In this document: piece by piece, positions 33,801-45,800 of the stretch
How the letters are laid out: each line of letters starts with the position of its first letter
Position numbering within the stretch: the first letter of the stretch is position 1
Source of the DNA: Bufo bufo
Lineage: Eukaryota > Chordata > Amphibia > Anura > Bufonidae
Direction: 5' to 3'
NCBI RefSeq assembly: GCF_905171765.1
Contig: NC_053390.1
Span: forward strand, 579,292,471 to 579,356,470
Length of the DNA: 64,000 nucleotides
Position numbers and translations under genes: made by a program
Notes under the pieces: model-generated
Told to the model about the DNA's origin: nothing
Database searches by the model: none
What the model saw: the letters and a program-made list of their open reading frames with translations, nothing else

Positions 33801-36800
33801 AAATTTGCCCAAAAATTTAAATTCTGAAATGTCATCTCCATTTGCCAATAACTCTTGTGGAACATCTAAAGGGTTAACGACGTTTGTAAAATCTGTTTTG
33901 AATACCTTGAGGGGTGTAGTTTCTTAGATGGGGTCACTTTTATGGAGTTTCTACTCTAGGGTTGCATCAGGGGGGCTTCAAATGGGACATGGTGTCAAAA
34001 AAACCAGTCCAGCAAAATTTGCCTTCCAAAAACCGTATGGCATTCCTTTTCTTCTGCGCACTGCCGTGTGCCCGTACAGTAGTTTACGACCACATATGGG
34101 GTGTTTCTGTAAACTACAGAATCAGGGCCATAAATATTGAGTTTGGTTTGGCTGTTAACCCTTGCTTTGTAACTGGAAAAAAATTATTAAAATGGAAAAT
34201 CTGCCAAAAATGTGACATTTTGAAATTGTATCTCTATTTTCCATTAATTCTTTTGGAACACCTAAAGGGTTAACAAAGTTTGTAAAATCAGTTTTGAATA
34301 CCTTGAGGGGTGTAGTTTATAGAATGGGGTCATTTTTGGGTGGTTTCTATTATATAAGCCTCTCAAAGTGACTTCAGACCTAAACTGGTCCCTAAAAATT
34401 GGGTTTTTGAAAATTTCTGAAAAATTTCAAGATTTGCTTCTAAACTTCTAAGCCTTGTAACATCCCCAAAAAATTAAATATCATTCCCAAAATGATCCAA
34501 ACATGATGTAGACATATGGGGAATGTAAAGTAATAACTACTTTTGGAGGTATTACTATGTATTATAGAAGTAGAGAAATTGAAACTTGGAAATTTGCAAC
34601 CTTTTACAAATTTTTGGGTAAATTTGGTATTTTTTTATAACTAATTTTTACCAGTGTCATGAAGTACAATATGTGACAAAAAAACTATCTCAGAATGGCC
34701 TGGATAAGTCAAAGCGTTTTAAAGTTATCAGCACTTAGAGGGACACTGGTCAGGTTTGCAAAAGATGGCCAAGTCCTTAAGGTGAAATAGGGCTGAGTCC
34801 TTAAGGGGTTAATGGTTAATTTACAAATCTCATATTTCAAAAAGGCAATTTCTTGCTGCATTATGGAGAGCTGTCTACAGATCAAACAGTATCCAAACCT
34901 CCGAAGAGTGGAACCTGGAATAAAAGCACAACAATTCCTGCACAGAACCAGGTCTGCCATTGTAAAGAGGGGAAAGATTTTAAACAAACAAATCTTACTT
35001 GTTTAGATTTACCTCCTGAGTATCTCCTGAATATCTCCAATGCACTTAGAAAAACAGCACTTGGAAAATTCACATATGGGCACTGCTTCTTTGAAAACCA
35101 CTTTCCACTATATCATAAAAAAAAATTCTTTCTTGGTATAAACGTCTAAATAAAATATTGTCCTTGGTGAAACTTCCGAAGTCGATTCGCATAATACTTT
35201 GCTCCATACAGTATTAGAATGTATTGGCTCCTATGAGCCGAGTTTGGGAAATGTTTTTTTAGAAATTAGTTTATGAAGTTATTATGCGAAGTGTCGAGAG
35301 ACTTCGCAGAGTAATAACTTCGCCTCATAGGAGCCAATACATTCTAATACTGTACGGAAAGCTCGCTCCATAAGTATTCAAACAAAGTATTATGCAAATT
35401 GACTTTGGATGTTTCATCCAAAGTTGATTCGCTCATCCCTATTCTAAACCACAGATTATCAGTCTCTTAGGCTTCTTGCAGGAAGGATTTGGAAAACGCA
35501 TAAGTGTATCAACCTAAAAAGTCTACCTTTTCTCCATGTCTATTCTTCAGGTTTTTCCTTGTCACGAGTCCTAGATGAAAAGATTCCTGAAAATTCTGTT
35601 AAAATGTGGCCTTCCATACTAAGAACCATCAAAATGGAGCTTAGGCCAAGTTAATGCTACAGTTATGTGATCAGTTATTTCCACCAGTTTTTGTGAGCTA
35701 AAACCTGTAGTGAAGCTTACACAAAGACAACGTATAATGGAAAGATCTGCACCTGTTCTATGTTTTTGACCTGCAACCAGTTTTGGATCGCAATAACTGA
35801 TGGAAATAACTGACCAAATAAATGGAGTGTGAACTTCTCCTACACCTTAGTCCTAAAAGTTTAAAGTCTGCTTCAGCTGCACAGCGAGATGCATTTCTCT
35901 CAGAAACAGGGTGTATCCCCCTTCTGCCAGCACTGCACTTCTGTGACATCCTTTCCCTTACTTGCTGATATGTGTGTTTTCAGCTCTGGAGCTCATAGAA
36001 TAGATAAGGAGGGATACATCACACTTACAATAAAGCAGGAGGCTCCTGTGATGTTCATTAGCAGCAGTGTAGAAGCAGTTGTTTTCTACACTGCTCAGTG
36101 TAGTTCAGGATCTTAGCTAGCTCTGACATGTCCACACTTCCTCTCAGCCACCTTTTATGTCTCTGTTACAGGGACAGATCTTACCTGACAACAGGCAGTG
36201 GACTGTAATTTAGGTACTGGCCATAACTTTACAGCTTTTTTTCAGGTGGATGCAGGCATATTATTTCAGTGAAGGGATTTAGAAATGTGCAAGTTATACT
36301 GTTCTCTATTAAATTACATTGTGTGAAAGTACAGTGACTCTTTAAGCTTATCTTCCTTTTAACCTCTGGAAGAGATCTCACATAAATACATCCTGGCCAT
36401 GACATCTGCCATGAGAAGAGGTGAGATCCTAGCCTTGTTATCTATGGATCAGTACAGATTCCTCCCTGACAGGGCTTTGCTAATGCTATTGCTATAATTT
36501 ACTCCAAAGGACTGTTCTTTGGTTAACTGTAATCAGATTTTATATTATATATTATTTTGACATCAGACTTGTCTTATAATTACACTTAATATCTCTGATA
36601 AAACTTTTGTTGTTTTCTATTGTGTGAGTTACTAGACTGTCCTGCCAGTGCATTGCAGAAAGAAATACTGACCTATTTAACTTCTTCAGGACAACCAAGG
36701 ATGTCTGGTCTTTAAAGATGGCATAAAATCATAAAATCATGTTTTATTTAGTTTTTTTAAAGGCTGGCCATACATACCACATACCTTGGAATATGTTGAG

Positions 36801-39800
36801 CCAAGAGGAAAGATAAGGAAGCGGCAAGTTTGCAAAAATTCATGCACATGCCTAAGAAGTAACCCCAATAATGGGGCGTGGCTTGCTAGGCATGTGAGCG
36901 GACGTGATCTCCGGAGCTCCTGCACTACCCTGATCAGTTATCCGTTTAAAATAGCTTTAAATCGCCTAAATACCTGTGAAACAGCGCTCAGAACATCAGT
37001 AGTAGATCCAGAGGGAAATCCGCCACCCACAAGTGCTCTTAAACAGCTGCCATGTCCAGACGGAGGGACGGGAAAGGAGCCGGCAAGTCTTCACAAGATG
37101 GCGCAGGGACAGAGTGTCCGATTTGCAGCAGGAGGTGGCTGAGAGACTGAGCCAGTTTGCGCATACACCGGAGCTTCTCAGAGAGAGATGTGCCTCCGGC
37201 AATCACAGTGAGTCCTCCCTGACTGGAGCGGGATGGGAGTCTGAGGGGGAAGGGCCTGAAGAGGTGATGGGCCTGAAGCAGCACCCTAACAGATTTGCCG
37301 CCATTCAAGATCAAGATGGGGCTGGAGACTCTAATACACCATACTCAGATACGGAAGAGCCAACTATAAAAGACGTTCTCCAAGCCATTTCTAAGTGGGG
37401 CAAGTCACTTACCATCCTGACTATGCAGATGGGGGCTATTAAAGAGGACATTTCTATTGTCAGGCACGATATAAGAAAACTTGCAGATCACACTACGTCC
37501 CTGGAAGATCGCATGGGGGACATGGAGGATGCGGTGCACCCGCTTAAGAGAGAAACAGCGGATCATTCTCGCAGGCTTGATGTCATTTCTGCAAAACAGG
37601 ACGATATGGAAAATCGTCTGAGACGTAATAATGTACGGCTAGTGGGTGTGCCTGAGAAAGTGGAAGGCCCTAACCCCACTGAGTTTTTCGAAAAATGGCT
37701 CAAGGATCAGTTTGGAGAGGGCATATTATCTCCTTTATTTGCCATAGAACATGGGTTCCTTCACGGCCCTTACCACCAGGGGCGCCACCAAGACCTGTCC
37801 TTATAAAAGTGCTACACTATAGGGATAGAGATTTTATTCTACGCAAGGGCAGAGATCTGCCTGACCTTTCTATAGATAGTCACAGGGTGTCGTTTTTCCC
37901 TGATTTCTCCAGGTCCAGAAGAGGCGTGCTCGATTCCTGGATGTAAAGTGGCGTTTGCGGGATCTTGGAGCATCATACTCTATGCTGTATCCGGCCAAGC
38001 TCAGAATAGCGGCTCTTAGATCCACAAGTTTCTTTGAAGACCCGAAGGAGGCATCCAAATGGCTGGACCGACATGAAAGGCAACTCCGGGCGGAAAGAAA
38101 CCAAGGCGAATGAAAGGTCCACTTAGCAAGGGGACATTATACCCTCTGGAGGGTGAATATTGTATATGTGGCAATGCATTGATGGTTATAGTTGGATATT
38201 GTTATTCTCTTGCCTGCTACATATGTTTTAGTCAGGGGCCAAGATAGCTGTGAAACGCACAACGCGGATATGCAATGCTACCACTGTTTATTTTCTACTC
38301 ATAATTGGGTTAGTGCAGGATGTTATCCATTTTGTACGTTTCTGTTGATTGACAGTTTGTGTTTTCATCTGGCGAGATACAGAAGCATTTAATTCCGCCA
38401 GGTAATATGGGTTTAGGGGGCTCGCTCTGCTGATAGATTTTATATTTACCCACGGACCTTAATTTTAAGGTGTATTAGTGGGGTCTGTCAGGAGGAGTGA
38501 CTTCCAGGGTTAGTTGGATAATGAGGAGGGAGTTATTCAGGGAAGGGAAGGGAAAGAGGGAGTTGGGGAAAAGGGGTCCTAGGTCCGTAGGTATGATCCA
38601 AGGGATAAAACTGCTGATAAGATGTAAATTAAAGTATCCGGTAAATTTGAGATTCCACATACTTGAGTATGGTTAATCCAGTGAACTTCCTAAGTTGGAA
38701 CGTTAGAGGGGTTAAGGATGCCATCAAGAGGAAGGCGGTAATGGAGACTGTAAAGATATATCACCCTATAATCTGCTGTTTACAGGAGACACATCTCCTC
38801 CCAGAAAAGTCCCATCTGCTAACTCCTAGATGGGCGACACAATGTTATCATTCTACTTACTCCTCATATGCAAGGGGAGTAAGTATATTGATTCACAGAC
38901 AGCTGAATTTTAGCTGCATAGACAAGAGGATTGATACGAATGGGTGCTACGTCTTCCTATATGGAAAACTCTTTAATGTACAATGTATTACCTGTGGGAT
39001 ATATATACCACCGCCGTATTCCCCGCTTGTACTTAAAAAGCTGATAGCCTTTCTGTCAGATTATCCTGATACCCCTGCACTGATAATGGGGGACTTTAAC
39101 AATGTGATATGTACTGAATGGGACAGAATGTCGACTTCTGAGGTGCAATCGAGGGGGCTGCTTACACCGTTTGGGAGACTTTTAGAGGAAGCATCATTAA
39201 TGGATTTCTGCAGGAAAATTTCTGATCATTCCCCTATACTAATATCTGCCAATTTCCTCCCCCCTATGAACAGCGGTAGGCCACTATGGAAATTCAATCC
39301 ATTTTGGCTGTCGGTTTTACCCACAGTCTCAAACATTGGGGATGCGCTGAAAGAGTTCTTTACCCTTAATCTTCCAGGAACTCCTTCACTGATTGTGTGG
39401 GATACCATGAAAGCCTTTTTGCAGGGATTATTAATTGTGGAGGTTAATAAAAAATGGAATGAGTCCCGAATAACGGTTAAGACTTTAGAACGCCAATCGG
39501 TGGAAGCAGAAACTCAATATGTCATGCAGCCCACGGAAGTACATAGGGCTAAATGGCAGGAAGCACAACATAAACTGAATGATAAGCTTCTTCTTAGGGC
39601 AAAGAACAAAAGTTTTTTCCAAAAACAATCATTTTATGAAGAAGGGGAGAGGACAGGTAGATTGTTGGCACTACTCTCCAAAGCACAACAGCCTTCTGCA
39701 TATGTTGCTGCTCTTCGCAACGTTGAGGGGATGGTTTGCACAGCTCAAGATAGGGTTGTGGATATTATGCATGGTTTTTATTCATCCCTCTACGAGTCCA

Positions 39801-42800
39801 AAACTAACGCAGGGGATTCAGAGATTGCAAACCTTTTAGATGGGATACAGCTTCCTAAACTGAGTATTGATCAGGTGACAGCTTTAGACGGACCCATAAC
39901 AATTACAGAACTGGAATTAGCCCTGAGCGATCTGTCAAATGCCAATGCCCCTGGGAGTGATGGATTGCCTGCGGAAATTTATAAAGCATTGGCCCCTATC
40001 CTGCTTCCCCAATTGTTAGAAGTGTTCAAGGAGGCGCAGCGTTGGGGTGGATTACCACTCAGCATGAATGAGGCGATCATAGTTGTCATTCCTAAACAGG
40101 GCAAAGACCCCCTGCTGGCAGAATCATATCGGCCTATTTCACTGCTTCAAGTTGATGTGAAATTATTAACAAAAGTATTAGCGAATAGACTCAACAATGT
40201 GATTACGACACTTATACACTCGGATCAGGCTGGATTCATGCCTAATATGTCGACGGCTGTCAACATTAGGCGTCTTTTCTTAAATATACAGGCGGGCCGA
40301 TTCCATGGTTTGAATGCGGCGGTCGCGTCTCTTGACGCGGCCAAAGCATTCGATAGTGTGGAATGGGGATACCTGTGGGCTGTACTTAGGAGAATGGGCT
40401 TCGGGTCAATCTTAATTCAATGGATCCAGCTCTTATATAAATCCCCTACTGCTAGGATTAGGGTTTAATGGAGCTCTCTCCCGATCTTTCCATCTGCATA
40501 GAGGGACCAGACAGGGATGCCCTCTGTCACCCCTACTTTTTGCAATAGCAATTGAGCCCCTTGCAGCGGCGTTAAGGGAAGCACATGAGGTCCAGGGTTT
40601 TAGATATGGTGGGATTACTGAAAAGGTGGCCCTTTACGCTGATGATATGCTTCTATTCCTAGATGAATGGAACTCCTCTCTTCCGGCAGCCATGAAAATT
40701 ATAAATGGATTCAGTAGTCTGTCAGGTCTGGGCATTAATTGGTCCAAGTCTGTACTGATGACGCTCTCTGCTGATGAGGGGCAAGATCACTGTTCAACAG
40801 AAGGCTTGCAACTTGTCAGGTCCTTTAAATATCTAGGTGTCCAGGTCACCATCGATGCTGCAGATTATGAGAAACTGAATTTGACTCCGCTGTTACAGAG
40901 ATTTCGACAGAAGTTGCAGACTTGGTCCAAGTTACCGCTCTCGGTAATAGGAAGAGTAAATCTTCTTAAAATGATTTTAATGCCACAACTCCTATATTTG
41001 CTGCATAATGCACCTAAATGGGTTCCTGCCCAATTTTTTGCCACGGTTAATGCAATATTCAGGGACTTGATCTGGAAGAGGGGAGTTCCACGTATTAAAT
41101 TGGCTACACTTTGTAGGCCAAAAACGGGGGGGGGACTTGGGGTTCCGGACCCATGGATTTACTATTTGGCTGCCCAACTTCAACATCTGCGGGGGTGGGG
41201 GATGGAGGAAGGAATTAATAAAGCAGGGAGAATAGTGCGTCATCTTGTAGGGGGGAAGAATTTAATAACAGCATTGGAGGATGGATCGCTAGATAGGGTG
41301 GGGAGTGAAATTCCGCTACTTCGTGTGGTTCATAAAGTTTGGTGGAAAGGGAGGAAAATAGCAGGGGTACAAGGCTACACCAGGTTTACTGCAATTTGGC
41401 CCAATCTCATGTATACGGAATTACATAAAGTGTCCAATGTTCAGATTTGGGGACGGTATGGACTCACCTACATGCAGGGGGGCACCCTGAAAGAATATGC
41501 CCAATTACAAAGGGAGTTTCTGCTCCCGCACTCCCAATTTTATTTGTATTTACAGCTTCGGCATGCTATCCGCACCCAAGACACAGCAGGGGGGATTGCG
41601 CCGGCTTCCAGAAATCCGATTATAGATTTGGCGGGCTCTGGGGGACCCACCTGTGGGGTTATATCGCTGCATTATAGTAATTTTTAATGTTTTTAAAGAT
41701 GCAGAAATGAATACCCAATTCATTCACCAAAGTCTTGCTCGACTTCAGGTGAAACGAATTTTGCCTCCACTGAGGCAAAACATTTTCATGCTGTACGGAA
41801 ACAGGTCTCTGGACAGCATTAAAACGAAGTGTCTGAAAGAATTGACTTTGGATCTATGATCCAAAGCTCTATTCGCTCAAGCCTAGTGATGACGTTTACA
41901 TTGCCTGGCCCTGTCAATCAAAGTGTAGAGGGCGTGGTGAAGATAGAGCAGAGCCACTAGGTGTAATGGCAACGCCCCCATTGCTCCTAGAGGCTCATTT
42001 GCGTATATCTTAAAACATCATTTTTCTCAGCACTGGAGGCACATATGAACATGGGACCAACACAGATGCCTTCAGCTGCTAAGCGCACATGTAACAGGTC
42101 AGCCAGTTTAATAGGTACAAATCTGCTGATAGATGCCCTTTAAGTAGAGTAGAATAATTACTTTGTCTCCTTTCTGAATAATAGGCCCATGTCATTGAAT
42201 ACCACAAATTCATGAATGAAAAGAAAATATTGAAAGAATGTATCCTACCTTTGATGAAACCACACTGACTTGATCTGGACTGACAGCACCGTTTAAGTCT
42301 GCTATGGCTGAATTCACAAACATGACAGCTCCATTTACATTATTGCGTTTCTGGTGTTCTGTGTTTAGTTCCTGGCAAGGAGGGTGGTCAATGTCTAAGT
42401 GTGTGTGGACACCCTAAAATACAAAGAAAAAATAAATCTACACGTTGGAACGATGGATTCATGCCACAGAACTGTTTTAGGAGTAACATAGTAATCTTAC
42501 CTCTCCATAGACGTTTAGAGTCATTTTCAATATTCTCTCCACAAACATTAGGATGTAGAAGCCTCCAAACACAGCCACTGCTTTTGAAATGTAATTATCA
42601 TGTTTAGGATCAAATCCAAATGCCTGCAACAAGATACACAAGTGTTAGCTTCAGCCTCTTATCATACTGAAGCTACTTTCAGACTAAAACAAAGACACTC
42701 TGTCCAGTGTACTTTGGCATTCTCTACTAAATGTTACAATGACTCCTTGCAAGATTCTTTTAAAAATATATTCTAAAATATGAAATGTCATTTATATAAA

Positions 42801-45800
42801 AATAGACTTGAGAATGCAATGGCAGGATCTCTTTGGAGACACATGGGCAAAAGATTGTGTAGGGGTGACCTCTGTGTAAGGTGGGAAACAAAGAAAGCAT
42901 TAAAACACATCAGGCTACAGGTAAAAGATATGAAATATACAACTAATTAAACTACCATTGATAGGCCAAATTGTCACTGCCACATAGTGGATGAGCAGGT
43001 ATGGAAGTTTGAGGCTGATAGTGGAGCGGAAAGGGTCCCATTCTTTATATTGGTTTGTCTCTAAAACTTGTCTCTAAAACTTGGGGGAACTTCTGCAGGT
43101 GAGCCACACATGGTGAGGTTAATGACATATGACACTTTTGCCCATGCTAGAAGAGTGATCTTTTGAATGTTGCTTTCTTTACTTCTTTGTAGAATTATTT
43201 GTTTTTAAGCATTTTAGCAAAACAGCTTCCACACTTCTGGGGAGGCTCCAATTTTTGCCCAATCAAGCAGAAGAACATTTGTGAGGTCAGACACTGATGT
43301 TGGACAAGAGGTCCTGGCTCGCAATCTCTGTTGTAGTTCATCCCAAAGGTGTTCAATGGAGTGAAGGTCAGGACTTCATGCCTTTATAGACCATGCTTTG
43401 TGCACTATCATGCGGGAACACAAAAGGGTCTTCCCCATAAATTTGGAAGCCCACAGTTGTCCAAATTGTCTTGTTATGCTGCAGGATAAAGATTTCCCTT
43501 CACTAGAACTTAAAGTTGTAATACACATTCAATACCTGTCAGAGGAATGATTGTTCGCTCAACAGCTACCTCTGCTGGTTCCCCCATACACATACACTTT
43601 TGGGTCAGCCTAACATGTATGTGGATTCAATGGGGAGGGGGGAAAAAAGCCGCTGACAGACACCCCTGATGGTGGCATGTGAATGCTTGTCCCCACAAAT
43701 TGTTCCAATCCTTGACCCACATAAAAGATCCTTCGGTTTCAGGGTATGTCTGAGTTTATGCCATACTCTCCAGGCTGCTATTAGTAAAAGTTTTTTTAGT
43801 TTTTTTTAGTAGGAAGGGTGGCATAAAATGTGTTTATATCCTTTTTTTTTATTGAAAGTTTTTTTTTTCCATAAAGTATGAGAGTCACTTACCTCTGGAA
43901 TAAGCTGAAATATAGCATTCGAAAACAAGGTTCCAATGGCCAATCCCACAAAGTAAGTTAATATTTTTGGAAAATAAGGCTTCTTTATAAGAGGGGTAAT
44001 AAACAGTCCAAGTAGTGATGTCAAGTTAATGATTGTCACCGTGAGAAAGCCAAATCCCCAAACTGCAAATTAAATAGAAAGTCCAACATGTTTTGTTACA
44101 ACTAATATGTGATATACTGTTATGTAATCTCTTTAAAGGGAATATGTCACCTATAGTTATTTTCTGCTAGTTAAGATCAGATAGTGACACATTTCCTTTA
44201 TTTCTAATCTGATTATAGATTTTTATATTATACTTCATAAATATGATTATGGGGGCTGCCACCTTGCCTGAGTTGTTGTTAGCAGCATTTACTGATATGC
44301 TTTACAGCAGCCACTAGTGTTGAGCGAATAGAAGTTGATGAAGTAGACTTCGATCCAAATTTCAGGAAAAATTTGATTCTCCGCAATGCCGAATTTCCTT
44401 GTGCTTCGTGGTAATGAATCGGTTTTCCCTGAAATGGCGGTAAACATTAAACGAAAATCATACTTACCTCATCCATTTGTGCACGAAGAGACCTCCGCGG
44501 CCATCAGATCCCTCGTGAAATCTTATGTGTGGTGACGCGATGAAGTCATCATGCACCGCGTGAGATTTCACGCTGGATCTTAAAGCAAGGTTTCCACAAA
44601 GGCCTCTTCACGAGGAAATGGATGAGGTAAGTACAATTATTATTTTTATTTTTATTTGCAAACACTAAAATGCTTTAATATGGCTCTCAGATGCCGCGAT
44701 CAGCGATGAACGAGACATCTGAGGGGTTCAATGACAGGGCAAGGGGCAATCGCCTGTCAGTGTCATTGCATCCACTACTTACAAAGAAATGTGCTTTGTG
44801 ATGAAGTAATTAGTTAAGAAGCAAATTTTTTCGCAAAATTCGGTGAAGCAGCTGAATCGAATTTTAGAGAACTTCGCTCATCTCTAGCAACCACCATGGG
44901 CCATAGATCCAATGGACAAGAGAGGACCACATAGACTTCTTTGGGAGAGTTTTCTAAGCATGCTCTGGTCATTGAACAAGGAAATAGAGGATAAGCTATT
45001 TTAAAGAGAATGTGTTATCAGAAAATATCCTATGGTTTACCGTAAATCATGTTTTTATGTTAAATATACTTTTAAAAATAATTTTTGATGATGTTATTTT
45101 TAATTTTCCATGTCTGTAACTATGTTTAAACAAAAACCATAAAATCCTGCAGTTTTCACACTGGTCATTAAGCCTAATAATAAGTGCTACTTCTTGGTCG
45201 GTACAGGTCACTTCACTGCAGTTATCTCCTTATCGTTACAGGCAGGATTAGAATGACAGATAAGACAGGATCTACCATTCACACTCGGTGATTGTCATAG
45301 CTTCTATTCTGTAACTCTACAGTCACAGCGCATGCCTAGAAAACTCTTCCATAGAAGTCAAGGAGGTCCCCTCCTGACCATTGTGTCTATGGACCATGGT
45401 GACTGCCCGTAAAGCAATTGTTTAAATGCTTTCTAAATGCTGTTAAGAACATCTCAGGCAAGATGGCCGCCTCCATAATCATGTTCAGGAAACAAAATAA
45501 AAAATCTGTAATCAGAAAATAAAGGCAGATTACAAAAATGGTAACACATTCCATTTAAAAGGGGATATGATATTATCTATATACAGGAGATATCTGTTAT
45601 TACAATCCTGCCTGTGATGATAATGATAAGACTGATGAAAAGTGATCTGTACAGACTAACAAGTGGCGCCTATTATTAGGCTAAGGCTTCTTTCACATCT
45701 GAGGCCGTTGTTCCACCTGGCTGGTCCAGCAAACAATGCCGGGAATCAGCCAGACAAAAAAACACTGCATGCAGTAGTATCTCTTTGGCCATATGCCGGC

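Larger units (their letters stand above)
36866..41690 (+). mobile_element. Tx1/L1-like LINE, 3'-truncated
   Basis: Starts near 36,866 with a GC-rich leader (ggggcgtggcttgctaggc), then ORF1 (37,052-38,114) and ORF2 (38,663-41,687). Homology stops near 41,690 within ORF2, without a 3' UTR or A-rich tail. It is antisense to ZIP8 in the large intron. Confidence 0.88.

Noticed and set aside
33566..34273. Similar peptides (GGFKWDM...[12 protein letters not shown]) in two frames, and a third copy at 20,883-21,175
   Set aside because: They follow duplicated DNA modules inside non-coding TTAA elements. Starts are internal to the module and no family is recognisable.
37033..37051. ATG at 37,033 as start of the L1-type ORF1
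   Set aside because: The frame from 37,052 ([12 protein letters not shown]) looks like the basic N-terminus typical of these ORF1 proteins, with a frameshift after it; the upstream Met gives an atypical start.
24658..44062. Assignment to SLC39A14 (ZIP14) instead of SLC39A8
   Set aside because: The C-terminus (YAGEIKLA), [16 protein letters not shown], the GRKTD segment and the short cytoplasmic loop match ZIP8; ZIP14 has different residues at these points.
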